Notes under the pieces: model-generated
Told to the model about the DNA's origin: nothing
The model's input: the letters and a program-made list of their open reading frames with translations, nothing else
The model's database searches: none
Translations under genes and position numbers: made by a program
Origin: Candidatus Limivicinus faecipullorum
Lineage (GTDB): Bacteria; Bacillota; Clostridia; Oscillospirales; Oscillospiraceae
Assembly: GCA_018711755.1 (NCBI GenBank)
Contig: DVHY01000075.1
Coordinates: 1-16,294 of the forward strand
Reading direction: 5' to 3'
DNA length: 16,294 nucleotides
Part shown: positions 7,823 to 14,498 of the stretch, piece by piece
Layout of the letters: each line of letters starts with the position of its first letter
How positions within the stretch are numbered: the first letter of the stretch is position 1

Positions 7823-7863
7823 CCAAAATCCCCGGATATTCCAGGAATATCCGGGGATTTTGG
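7823..7863. terminator. Two-way terminator with a 20-bp perfect inverted repeat
   Basis: Positions 7823-7842 are the exact reverse complement of 7844-7863 with one base between them. The core is CCCCGGATATTCC, and the outer ATTTT/AAAAT pairs provide the T run on either strand. It lies between the converging DUF1846 and araC-type genes and should stop transcription from both. Confidence 0.9.
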
Positions 7864-7867
7864 CATC

Positions 7868-8707
7868 TTATTGTTTTTTCAGCTCTCCCGGGCTGATGCC
7901 GAAGCTCTCCCGGAAGGCCCGGTGGAAAGCGGAATAGTCCCCAAAGCCGCTCTCGGCGGCGGCCTTGTTCACGCTCATGCCCTCCCGTATCAGCCTGGCG
8001 GCGTGGAGCAGCCGCTTTTGCCGCACATAGGCGTGGACGCTGCTGCCGGTCTGGGATTTGAACAGGCGCATGAAATGATACTTGCTGAGATAGGCCCTTT
8101 CCGCCAGCTGCTCCACCCGCAGCTCTTCCCCCAGGTTCTCGTTTATATAGGAGAGCACCTGGCGTATCTTGGGGTCGTACTGGCCGTAGCCCGTCTCCCC
8201 GGATACCGCGGTCATCCGTCCGATATATATGAGCAGCTGGATTATATAGCTCTCCCGCAGAGCCTCCGCCCCGAAGCCCTGGTCCTCCGCCGCCCTCTCA
8301 TAGGCCCGTATCACTTCCTCCATGGCCAGGCGCTGCTGCTCTGTGGGCAGCAGCAGGTGCTCTCCCCTCTTGTCCGCCTGGTCGAAGCTGTCCATCAGGC
8401 GGGCGCCAGGGGCGCTGCGGTCAAAATACTTCCCGTCCAGATATATGATTATCCGCTCGTAGGGCTCGGACTTGTCTATCATGGCCTTGTGGATGGTGTG
8501 GTGCTTTACCAGCAGCACGCTCCAGGGCTTGAGAGCATAGCTGCTGCCCTCCACGGTGTAGTCCACCCGGCCGGACAACAGCAGCACTATCTTGTCGAAT
8601 TCGTGGAAGTGAAAGTCCAGCTCCTGGCCCGCAGTGTCCCGCAGATGGAAATAGCGGTAGTTTTCCCGCAGGTAGCCCGCCCGGCTGACACTGGATTCTT
8701 CTCTCAT
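7868..8707 (-). CDS. AraC-family transcriptional regulator with cupin-type sensor domain
   Basis: The 279-residue protein has two parts. The N-terminal half (to about residue 145) is a cupin-like sensor fold with DFHFHEFDKIVLLLSGRVDY at 31-50. The C-terminal part (about 175-275) holds the double helix-turn-helix. Its first motif is VEQLAERAYLSKYHFMRLFK and its second is NKAAAESGFGDYSAFHRAFR, ending ISPGELKK, the usual AraC tail. The ATG at 8707 has GGGGGTGAG just before it. An in-frame ATG 21 bases upstream at 8728 would sit at the predicted transcription start and is less likely. The effector is unknown, although this architecture is common in regulators of sugar use or stress. No catabolic gene is adjacent, so targets may lie elsewhere or include its own promoter. 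Confidence 0.93.
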   Translation of the reverse strand: MREESSVSRAGYLRENYRYFHLRDTAGQELDFHFHEFDKIVLLLSGRVDYTVEGSSYALKPWSVLLVKHHTIHKAMIDKSEPYERIIIYLDGKYFDRSAPGARLMDSFDQADKRGEHLLLPTEQQRLAMEEVIRAYERAAEDQGFGAEALRESYIIQLLIYIGRMTAVSGETGYGQYDPKIRQVLSYINENLGEELRVEQLAERAYLSKYHFMRLFKSQTGSSVHAYVRQKRLLHAARLIREGMSVNKAAAESGFGDYSAFHRAFRESFGISPGELKKQ

Positions 8708-8736
8708 CTTCTCACCCCCGTTCCCCATTCTACAGC

Positions 8737-8781
8737 ATTATATGCAAGGCTTCAAGGCTTTTTCTCCCTGTACCTTGCATA
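8737..8781 (-). promoter_or_regulatory. araC-type gene promoter with flanking repeats (candidate operator)
   Basis: On the minus strand a perfect TATAAT lies at 8737-8742, with only a weak -35 region at 17 bases. A perfect 9-bp inverted repeat surrounds it: TATGCAAGG at 8741-8749 and CCTTGCATA at 8773-8781, with 23 bases between. Inside it CAAGGCTT occurs twice in tandem (8745-8760). Repeats placed over a promoter with a poor -35 box are typical of autoregulated or activated genes. Confidence 0.5.
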
Positions 8782-8800
8782 CCCTACGGCACAACAGACA

Positions 8801-8838
8801 TAGCAGGGACCCGGCGCCTCTCCGCCGGGTCCCTGCTA
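8801..8838 (-). terminator. Hairpin terminator after the membrane-protein gene
   Basis: A perfect 16-bp GC-rich stem (8801-8816 with 8823-8838) encloses a 6-base loop. It lies 22 bases past the stop of the leftward membrane-protein gene and before the araC-type promoter. The T run after the stem is weak (TGTCTGTTGT), so termination may be partial. Confidence 0.65.
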
Positions 8839-8859
8839 CATATATTCATATGCCGCCGC

Positions 8860-9696
8860 TTATCTCAGGCGTTCAAAGCCGTCCTCGCTGGGCTTTTCCA
8901 CCTTGGGCTTCACGGCCTTTTTCTGCATGTTCATGATCAGCAGCCACTCATACAGCAGCAGCTGCATTGCGGCCCCCAGCATTATCATATGCATGCCCAT
9001 ATACCTGTCGTCTGCCAGGGCCATGATGCACATCATCACACCCATCATAATGGTAAAGAAGCTCTGCCAGGTCTTCACCGCCCCATAGGCAAAGCCCGCC
9101 GCCCGGAAGAAGGCCATCATGGCGGTTATTATAGCCATCATCTCTATAAGGTAGGACCAGATGACGCTGTTGAGGGCGTTCTGCTTATAGCAGATCACCA
9201 GCCAGAGAGCATAGAGGGCTATGGGCAGGGTGGTGCCCAGGCAGGCCAAAGCAGGGTGGCGCAGCTTGCCGTATTTGTCGTTTGCGCTGCCCAGCACCAG
9301 AGGATAGGCCAGGCCGGAGGCTATGGCCAGCAGCGCCAGCACCAGAAGCAGCTGTGCGTCCTTATCCGTCTCGCTGGTGGCGATGAGCACCACGCCGCCC
9401 AGGGCCATCACCAATCCGCAGGTCCAGCGGGCTATGGTAAACAGCTTGCCCTCGTTTCTCAGGGCCTGGCAAAATTCCATAGGTATATACAGCTTCTCGC
9501 CGCGGGCGCGCTCTATAAAGCGGTTGAACAGCAGCGCCGAGGCCAGGATGACCAGGGGCACCAGGTAGTTGAACACGCTGCGCTCAGCCAGGCCAGCCTC
9601 GTCAAAGGCCATCTGGTCCTGGAGCCAGCGGAAGAACACCCCAAAGGCTCCCGCTCCGGCCACATAACAGGATATCTCCAAAGATTTTTTTTGCAT
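8860..9696 (-). CDS. Integral membrane protein, about eight helices, function unknown
   Basis: I do not recognise a family. The 278 residues hold about eight hydrophobic stretches, near residues 9-26, 42-59, 90-108, 114-137, 146-168, 175-199, 207-225 and 233-255. Helices 6-8 are strikingly rich in methionine (segments such as MMGVMMCIMA and MHMIMLGAAM). The C-terminus is a short charged tail with several Lys and Glu, probably cytosolic. There is no signal peptide beyond the first helix and no catalytic motif I can name. I chose the ATG at 9696. A GTG two codons upstream (9702) is the alternative, since the SD-like GGGAAAG fits both poorly. It is divergent from spoIID, so a sporulation link is possible but unproven. 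Confidence 0.8.
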   Translation of the reverse strand: MQKKSLEISCYVAGAGAFGVFFRWLQDQMAFDEAGLAERSVFNYLVPLVILASALLFNRFIERARGEKLYIPMEFCQALRNEGKLFTIARWTCGLVMALGGVVLIATSETDKDAQLLLVLALLAIASGLAYPLVLGSANDKYGKLRHPALACLGTTLPIALYALWLVICYKQNALNSVIWSYLIEMMAIITAMMAFFRAAGFAYGAVKTWQSFFTIMMGVMMCIMALADDRYMGMHMIMLGAAMQLLLYEWLLIMNMQKKAVKPKVEKPSEDGFERLR

Positions 9697-9710
9697 AATC
9701 ACTTTCCCGT

Positions 9711-9730
9711 TTCAATAACTATTGATTGAA
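9711..9730. repeat. Palindrome between the membrane-protein gene and spoIID
   Basis: TTCAAT (9711-9716) is mirrored by ATTGAA (9725-9730), and inside it CAAT (9713-9716) is also mirrored by ATTG (9721-9724). The site lies 15 bases before the leftward ATG and about 90 bases before spoIID. It could be an operator or a leader hairpin of the membrane-protein gene. I could not place a convincing sigma-A promoter for that gene. Confidence 0.35.
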
Positions 9731-9787
9731 GCCCTTACCACAGCGGGCCAGGAGAAATACAACAGTTTAATTTTATACTCATTTATC

Positions 9788-9795
9788 CATACAGT
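9788..9795 (+). promoter_or_regulatory. spoIID: Sigma-E-like -10 element before spoIID
   Basis: CATACAGT matches the sigma-E -10 consensus CATACAnT exactly. It predicts a transcript start near 9802, just ahead of the ribosome-binding site CGGAGG (9806-9811) and the ATG at 9819. The matching -35 region (about 9766-9773, GTTTAATT-like) is only a partial fit. spoIID is a classic sigma-E gene in other endospore formers, which supports the call. Confidence 0.6.
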
Positions 9796-9818
9796 CAAGG
9801 AAAAACGGAGGCACGCCC

Positions 9819-10883
9819 ATGAAAAGAACCCTTATAGCCGCCTATCTGGCGCTTCTGGTCACCTTTATTCCCGCCTTCTGCCTGGTCTGGCGCAGCGGGG
9901 GAGACGCTGTCCCGGCGGAGCCCGGCTCCAGTCCCGGCCCCGCCGCCTCCCGCCTCATGGCCGCAGAGCTCTCCTCTGCGCCTTCCCCCTCTCCCTCCGC
10001 CCTGCCAAGTCCCAGCCCCAGCCCCACGCCCGCCGTCGCCCAGGCGGCGGAGCCCGCCCCGGAACGGCTGCTGGTAAAGTGCGGCCCGGAGGTCTACGAT
10101 GTGGACATGCAGGAATATCTCACCGGCGTGGTGGCCGCGGAGATGCCCGCCTATTTCGAGCCGGAGGCCCTGAAGGCCCAAGCCGTGGCCGCCCGGACCT
10201 ACGCCATGTACTGCGCCGATACCGGCCGCCACAGCGACGCCCAGGTCTGCACCGACTACTCCTGCTGCCAGGCCTGGATAAGCCGGGAGGATATGGAGAG
10301 CAACTGGGGAGAGAACTTTGAAGAAAACTACGCCGCCGTCAGCCGGGCCGTGGAGGAGACGGAGGGGGAGTATCTGGTCTACGAAGGCCAGCCGGTATTC
10401 GCCGCCTTCCACTCCTCCTCCTGCGGCGCCACCGAGGACTGCGGCGCCATCTGGAACCCTCTGCCCTATCTGGTGAGCGTGTCCAGCCCGGAGACCGCCG
10501 ACACCGTACCCGGCTTTGTGAGCCAGGTGGAGCTGAGCTCCCTGGACTTCCGGGACACGGTGCTCTCCGCCTATCCCTGGGCGGACTTCACCGGCGGGGA
10601 GAGCTCCTGGGTGGGCGGGATAACTCTGGATGACAGCGGCCGGGTGGCCTCCGCCCTGCTTGGAGGAGTGGAGATATCCGGGGCGGAGATACGCAGCCTT
10701 TTCTCCCTGCGCTCCACCGCCTTCACCCTGGAATACACCGGCTCCGGCTTCCTCTTCACCGTCACCGGCTACGGTCACGGCGTGGGAATGAGCCAGCACG
10801 GGGCGAATCTCATGGCTGCTCAGGGCAGCGATTACACCCGGATACTGGCTCATTATTACCCCGGCACTCAGCTGGTCAGCTGA
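9819..10883 (+). CDS. spoIID: Stage II sporulation protein D (SpoIID), peptidoglycan lytic transglycosylase
   Basis: SpoIID cuts peptidoglycan from the mother-cell side during engulfment of the forespore. The 354 residues start with a membrane anchor (residues 4-22). A long Pro/Ser/Ala linker (33-82) with repeated PSPSPS follows. The SpoIID/LytB domain then covers about 84-350. Visible family motifs are EYLTGVVAAEMPA (99-111) with the likely catalytic E108, ALKAQAVAARTYAMY (117-131), and TGYGHGVGMSQHGA (316-329). A probable zinc site is H138, C144, C149 and C150. CGGAGG lies seven bases before ATG. It is a single gene facing dfrA tail to tail and is preceded by a sigma-E-like box. A cell-wall SpoIID-domain (LytB-like) protein is the alternative, but the promoter and the nearby sporulation genes favour SpoIID. 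Confidence 0.9.
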   Translation: MKRTLIAAYLALLVTFIPAFCLVWRSGGDAVPAEPGSSPGPAASRLMAAELSSAPSPSPSALPSPSPSPTPAVAQAAEPAPERLLVKCGPEVYDVDMQEYLTGVVAAEMPAYFEPEALKAQAVAARTYAMYCADTGRHSDAQVCTDYSCCQAWISREDMESNWGENFEENYAAVSRAVEETEGEYLVYEGQPVFAAFHSSSCGATEDCGAIWNPLPYLVSVSSPETADTVPGFVSQVELSSLDFRDTVLSAYPWADFTGGESSWVGGITLDDSGRVASALLGGVEISGAEIRSLFSLRSTAFTLEYTGSGFLFTVTGYGHGVGMSQHGANLMAAQGSDYTRILAHYYPGTQLVS

Positions 10884-10893
10884 AAAGCTGGCC
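10874..10893 (+). terminator. Possible weak terminator overlapping the spoIID stop
   Basis: An 8-bp stem (10874-10881 with 10886-10893, one G-T pair) closes on a GAAA tetraloop. The TGA stop starts at the last stem base. Downstream is GGGTCCCCTTATTTTA, which is T-rich only after some distance. It lies between two converging genes, where a terminator is expected, but the tail is poor. Confidence 0.35.
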
Positions 10894-10901
10894 GGGTCCC
10901 C

Positions 10902-11390
10902 TTATTTTACACGTTTATATGTCACAAAGCAGTAGCGCAGGCCGTCTTCCTCCTGCCAGAGCTCCTCTCCCTGCCGCTGCCAATGCTCATCGGCGTCCAG
11001 GTCGGGAAAGTAGCTGTCCGACCTGGGCGCCAGGTCTATCTTGGTTATATGCACCGTGTCCACCCAGGGCATGAACTGCCGGTAGACACTCTCTCCGCCT
11101 ATCACCAGGCAGCGTTCCTGCCGGGCGGCGGCGGCCAGAGCCTCCTCCGTGCTGTGGACCAGCTCCGCCCCCTCTATCTCCAGTTCCTGCCGGGACACCA
11201 CGATGTTGTGACGCCCTTTCAGGGGCCTGCCCCCGGGAAAGTCTCCCAGGGTCTTCCGCCCCACTATTACCGCCGCTCCCATGGTCAGCTCCTTGAAATG
11301 GGCCCGGTCCGCTTTCAAAACCACCGGCTGGGTGCCGCCGCTGCCTATGCCCCAGTCGGAATACACCGCAACTATAGCTTCCATGGGCAT
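10902..11390 (-). CDS. dfrA: Dihydrofolate reductase
   Basis: This enzyme reduces dihydrofolate made by thymidylate synthase back to tetrahydrofolate with NADPH. The 162 residues fit the family. Visible are MEAIVAVYSDWGIG at 3-16, the folate-binding acid D28 in LKADRAHFKELT, the NADPH-binding VGRKT (43-47), and VIGGESVYRQF (96-106). The tryptophan that normally sits five residues before that acid (E. coli W22) appears to be V23 here, from my own alignment. The start at 11390 shares its A with the thyA stop (TGATG), a typical coupling; an ATG six bases further on is possible. It is the second gene of the thyA-dfrA operon. The symbol is used generically for the chromosomal enzyme. Confidence 0.93.
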   Translation of the reverse strand: MPMEAIVAVYSDWGIGSGGTQPVVLKADRAHFKELTMGAAVIVGRKTLGDFPGGRPLKGRHNIVVSRQELEIEGAELVHSTEEALAAAARQERCLVIGGESVYRQFMPWVDTVHITKIDLAPRSDSYFPDLDADEHWQRQGEELWQEEDGLRYCFVTYKRVK

Positions 11391-12220
11391 CACAGGGCCA
11401 CCGGTATCTTGCCGGTGAATTCGGAGTACTGGTAGTTTTCCATGGTGAAGCTGTCCCGGGTGAACTTGTAGAAGTCAGTCACCTCCGGGTCCATATGGAA
11501 GGTGGGCGCGCTCTTCGGCGGGTTCTTTATTATCTCCTCTATGGCGGGCACATGCCGGTCATAGATGTGGGCGTCGGCTATCACGTGGACAAACTCCCCG
11601 GGCTTGAGGCCCGAGACCTGGGCCATCATCATGGTGAGCACGGAATACTGCACCACATTCCAGTTGTTGGCCGCCAGCATGTCCTGGGAACGCTGGTTCA
11701 AAATGGCGTTGAGCCGGTCCCCGGTGACGTTGAAGGTCATTGAATAGGCGCAGGGGTAGAGGGCCATCTCCGACAGGTCGGCAAAGTTATATATATTGGT
11801 CATGATGCGCCGGGAGGCGGGGTTGTGCTTCAGGTCCCACAGCACCTTGTCTACCTGGTCCATGTCCCCCTCCGGATAGTGGTGCTTTATGCCCAGCTGG
11901 TAGCCGTAAGCCTTGCCTATGGAGCCGTTCTCGTCGGCCCAGGCGTCCCAGACCCGGGTACGCAGGTCGTGGACATTGTTGCTCTTGGCCTGCCATATCC
12001 ACAAAAGCTCGTCTATTGCCGACTTCCAATAGGTGCGGCGGATGGTGAGTATGGGGAACTCCTCCGCCAGATTGTAACGGTTCACGATGCCGAACTTTTT
12101 CACCGTGTGGGCGCTCTCGCCGTCTTCCCAGCGGGGGCGCACTTCCCTGTCCGTATCCCAGACGCCGTTGTCCAGGATGTCCCTGCAATTTTGGATAAAT
12201 ATCTCATCAGCTCTGCTCAT
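11390..12220 (-). CDS. thyA: Thymidylate synthase (ThyA type)
   Basis: ThyA methylates dUMP to dTMP using methylene-tetrahydrofolate and produces dihydrofolate, which the next gene recycles. In the 276 residues I see WQAKSNNVHDLRTRVWDAWA (76-95), the phosphate-binding R137-R138, the nucleophile C157 in ALYPCAYSMTF, RSQDMLAANNWNV (177-189) and HIYDRH (218-223). After the nucleophile comes Ala, where E. coli has His (PCH), which marks a divergent subgroup also seen in Firmicutes. I placed the start at the ATG at 12220, since the 27 codons upstream read as leader and do not resemble the family. Its 3' end overlaps dfrA. Confidence 0.95.
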   Translation of the reverse strand: MSRADEIFIQNCRDILDNGVWDTDREVRPRWEDGESAHTVKKFGIVNRYNLAEEFPILTIRRTYWKSAIDELLWIWQAKSNNVHDLRTRVWDAWADENGSIGKAYGYQLGIKHHYPEGDMDQVDKVLWDLKHNPASRRIMTNIYNFADLSEMALYPCAYSMTFNVTGDRLNAILNQRSQDMLAANNWNVVQYSVLTMMMAQVSGLKPGEFVHVIADAHIYDRHVPAIEEIIKNPPKSAPTFHMDPEVTDFYKFTRDSFTMENYQYSEFTGKIPVAL

Positions 12221-12248
12221 GCTGTCTTTTCCCGCCTTCCTCGATTTT

Positions 12249-12268
12249 CCGCCGGCACAGCCCGGCGG
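12249..12268 (-). other. GC hairpin in the thyA leader
   Basis: Seven perfect G-C pairs (12249-12255 with 12262-12268) close a 6-base loop. In the leftward transcript AAAATCG follows, which is not a T run, so it is a leader structure and not a clear terminator. It could stabilise the mRNA or modulate translation. Confidence 0.4.
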
Positions 12269-12282
12269 TATGCACAGAGGAT

Positions 12283-12312
12283 ATTCTAACACAGGCACCA
12301 CCTCTGCTGCAA
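12283..12312 (-). promoter_or_regulatory. Promoter for thyA-dfrA
   Basis: On the minus strand TTGCAG (12307-12312), 18 bases, then TAGAAT (12283-12288), preceded by TGT (extended -10 form). The predicted start is near 12276. The leader before the thyA ATG contains a perfect 7-bp GC hairpin at 12249-12268 (CCGCCGG/CCGGCGG, 6-base loop) and AAGGCGGG as a possible binding site for ribosomes. Confidence 0.6.
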
Positions 12313-12342
12313 CAGAATACTATGGAAATGGAGGTGCTGCTT

Positions 12343-13203
12343 TTGAAATTTGCTGTCATCGGCGGAGATAAAAGGTCGGCGCTGCTGTGCTCCCTGCTGT
12401 GGCGGGACCGGCACATAGTACACAGCTTCGCCCTGGAAAAAGCTGAGCTGCCCGCAGAGATACCCAAGGCCGGCTGCCTGCAGAGCTGCGTCTACGGGGC
12501 CGACTGCGTGATACTGCCCACCCCGGCGGAGAAAAACGGCCTCATCAACGCCCCCTATGCCTCCCAGCCCCTGGCTGTGGATGAGCTGCTGGTGAGCCTG
12601 TGGCCCGGCCAGCTGCTCATAGGCGGGAAGCTGGGCCGGAAGCTGAGCATGGGCGCCCTGGAGCAGGGCCTGCAGACGGCGGACATAATGCAGCGGCGGG
12701 GCTTTACCGTGGGCAACGCCGCCCTCACCGCCGAGGGGGCGGTGGAAAAACTCATGGCCTCAAGTCCCCGCAGTCTCTGGGGCAGCTCCGTCCTGGTCAC
12801 CGGCTGGGGCAGGATAGCCAAGATACTGTCTCTGCGCCTGTACGCCCTGGGGGCCGCGGTCACGGTGGCGGCCCGCAAAGAGGGGGACCGGGCCATGGCC
12901 AGAGCCCTGGGCCTGGAGGCCCTGGACTTCCCGCAGCTGCCGGAGGCCCTGGAGGGCTTTGACTTCGTCGTCAACACCGTGCCGGAGCAGGTGCTGGGAG
13001 AAAAGGAGCTGGGCTGCATCCGCCGGGATGCCCTGCTCATGGAGCTGGCCTCCGCCCCGGGGGGCTTTGACCCGCACCGGGCGGAGGAGCTGGGGCTGAA
13101 AGCCCTGGCCGCCCCGGGGCTGCCGGGCCTCTGCGCCCCCTACACGGCGGCGGAGCTGATGCTGGAGGCCATATATTCAACAATAAGGGAGAGGGAAGAA
13201 TGA
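12343..13203 (+). CDS. dpaA: Dipicolinate synthase subunit A
   Basis: With DpaB it converts dihydrodipicolinate to dipicolinic acid, the calcium-binding compound of the spore core. It acts in the mother cell. The 286 residues open with MKFAVIGGDKR, the DpaA start, and have a C-terminal Rossmann fold with VLVTGWGRIAK (150-160) as the NAD(P)-binding loop. NTVPEQVLGEKEL and APGGFD are further family segments. I chose a TTG start at 12343: GGAGGTG ends six bases upstream, and the protein then begins exactly where the family does. An ATG at 12322 would add seven unrelated residues. Its stop overlaps the dpaB start (ATGA). No sigma-E or sigma-K promoter was convincing upstream. Isoleucine is encoded by 9 ATA, 3 ATC and no ATT codons. 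Confidence 0.93.
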   Translation: MKFAVIGGDKRSALLCSLLWRDRHIVHSFALEKAELPAEIPKAGCLQSCVYGADCVILPTPAEKNGLINAPYASQPLAVDELLVSLWPGQLLIGGKLGRKLSMGALEQGLQTADIMQRRGFTVGNAALTAEGAVEKLMASSPRSLWGSSVLVTGWGRIAKILSLRLYALGAAVTVAARKEGDRAMARALGLEALDFPQLPEALEGFDFVVNTVPEQVLGEKELGCIRRDALLMELASAPGGFDPHRAEELGLKALAAPGLPGLCAPYTAAELMLEAIYSTIREREE

Positions 13204-13778
13204 GCATTGAAAGCAAAAAAAGACTGGGGCTGGCCCTGTGCGGCTCCTACTGTACCTTTGAAAAACTCTTTGCCGCCGCTGAAAAGCTCAGCGACAAGTA
13301 TGAGCTGATACCCATAATGAGCGAGAACGCCGCCGAGACCGACACCCGCTTCGGCGCAGCCTCCGAGCACATAAAAAAGTTGATGCTGCTCAGCGGGAAA
13401 AAGGTGGTGACCACCATAGCCGAGGCGGAGCCTCTGGGGCCGGCCACGCCTATGGACGCCCTGCTTATCGCCCCCTGCACCGGCAACACCCTGGCAAAGC
13501 TGGCCAACGGCATCACCGACACCTCAGTCACCATGGCCGCCAAGGCCCATATGCGAAACGGCCGGCCGGTGATCATCGCCCTGTCCACCAACGACGGGCT
13601 CTCCGGCTCGGCGGAAAATATCGCCAAGCTCCTCAACCGTAAGGGCGTTTACTTCGTGCCCTTCCGCCAGGACGACCCGGCCAAGAAGCCCCGCAGCCTC
13701 CAGGCCGATTTCTCCCTCCTGGACGAGACGGTGCAGGCCGCCCTCAGAGGCTGGCAGATACAGCCCATACTTAAATAG
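13200..13778 (+). CDS. dpaB: Dipicolinate synthase subunit B (flavoprotein family)
   Basis: This is the partner of DpaA in dipicolinic acid synthesis. The 192 residues carry the flavoprotein (HFCD-like) fold: RLGLALCGSYCTFEK at 8-22, then APCTGNTLAKLANGITDTSV near 91-110, and RPVIIALSTNDGLSGSAENI near 121-140. It starts at an ATG that overlaps the dpaA stop by four bases, with GGGAGAGGGAAG before it. The length fits the family. In Bacillus the spoVF pair is followed by asd and dap genes of lysine synthesis. Here it stands alone, so dihydrodipicolinate must come from genes elsewhere. Confidence 0.94.
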   Translation: MSIESKKRLGLALCGSYCTFEKLFAAAEKLSDKYELIPIMSENAAETDTRFGAASEHIKKLMLLSGKKVVTTIAEAEPLGPATPMDALLIAPCTGNTLAKLANGITDTSVTMAAKAHMRNGRPVIIALSTNDGLSGSAENIAKLLNRKGVYFVPFRQDDPAKKPRSLQADFSLLDETVQAALRGWQIQPILK

Positions 13779-13812
13779 CCCTTCCGCCGCGGCTCCGGGG
13801 CGCTATTCCTTG

Positions 13813-13841
13813 TTGCCTTGAGCGGGCTAATCTGTTATAAT
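13813..13841 (+). promoter_or_regulatory. Sigma-A promoter for the DivIVA-like gene
   Basis: TTGCCT (13813-13818), 17 bases, then a perfect TATAAT (13836-13841) with TG at 13833-13834. The transcript should start near 13848, about 29 bases before the ATG at 13877. This separates the gene from the sporulation operon just upstream and implies expression in growing cells. Confidence 0.82.
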
Positions 13842-13876
13842 GGAGCTTGAGCTCCCGTGTTTGTGAGGTGAAGGCT

Positions 13877-14482
13877 ATGGCTCTGAACAAGGAATATTTC
13901 GATTCCATAGACATAAATATCGTCAGGCAGAAATACTACAACGCCAACAAAGTCAATTCCCTCCTGGAGGACATCCGCCGTCAGGCGGAGGCCATGGAGG
14001 AAGAGAACCGTCAGCTGAAAGCCCAACTGGCAGACATGGGGCTGGGCAAGACCGAGATAGGAGACACCCTGCTCACCGCCCAGGCAGCCGCTCGGGACAT
14101 AGTCAGCAAGGCTAAAATACAGGCCGCCAAGATCCTGGCGGAGGCCCGGCAGCAGAGGGAAGACATTCTCTCCGGGGTGGTGGATCAGCAGGAGTACGCC
14201 GCCGACTGCGTGCGCAAGACCTTCGACAAGATAGTCCATCAGCAGCTGGAGAGCATAGAACTGCTCAACGGCATGTGGCAGGAATTCCTCTGCGGCCTCA
14301 TCACCGAGGGCCCCGAGCCCAAAGCCCCTCCCGCTGCCGGCCCGGCCCAGCCGGAGAGAGCTCCCCGGCCCCCCGTGGAGGATAAGGCCAGGATAAGCGA
14401 GCTGGAGTCCATGGTGAACAACATCGCCCGGGAGCTGTCGGAGATAATGGGCCGCAGCCGGGACGAGGAGTGCAAGGTATAA
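13877..14482 (+). CDS. DivIVA-like coiled-coil protein
   Basis: The 201-residue protein resembles the DivIVA/GpsB group in layout. A short N-terminal segment, FDSIDINIVRQKYYNANKVN, takes the place of the DivIVA lipid-binding start. A coiled coil follows (about 31-56, rich in Glu, Gln and Leu) and then a second helical stretch at about 75-130 with many Ala, Lys and Glu. A proline-rich linker (about 146-172) leads to a last helix (ISELESMVNNIARELSEIM). DivIVA proteins mark curved membrane at poles and septa and recruit partners. The match here is by architecture and is partial. The start at 13877 has GAGGTG six bases upstream. It is expressed alone, between its own promoter and terminator. An unrelated coiled-coil protein cannot be excluded. 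Confidence 0.7.
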   Translation: MALNKEYFDSIDINIVRQKYYNANKVNSLLEDIRRQAEAMEEENRQLKAQLADMGLGKTEIGDTLLTAQAAARDIVSKAKIQAAKILAEARQQREDILSGVVDQQEYAADCVRKTFDKIVHQQLESIELLNGMWQEFLCGLITEGPEPKAPPAAGPAQPERAPRPPVEDKARISELESMVNNIARELSEIMGRSRDEECKV

Positions 14483-14498
14483 AACAGGGATATATGAA

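Noticed and set aside
12279..12323. Possible sigma-E or sigma-K promoter before dpaA (GATATT and AATACTAT)
   Set aside because: The two boxes are about 30 bases apart and the -10 box has several mismatches.
12207..12467. Minus-strand frame across the thyA-dpaA divergent region
   Set aside because: It covers the thyA promoter and leader hairpin and has no conserved features.
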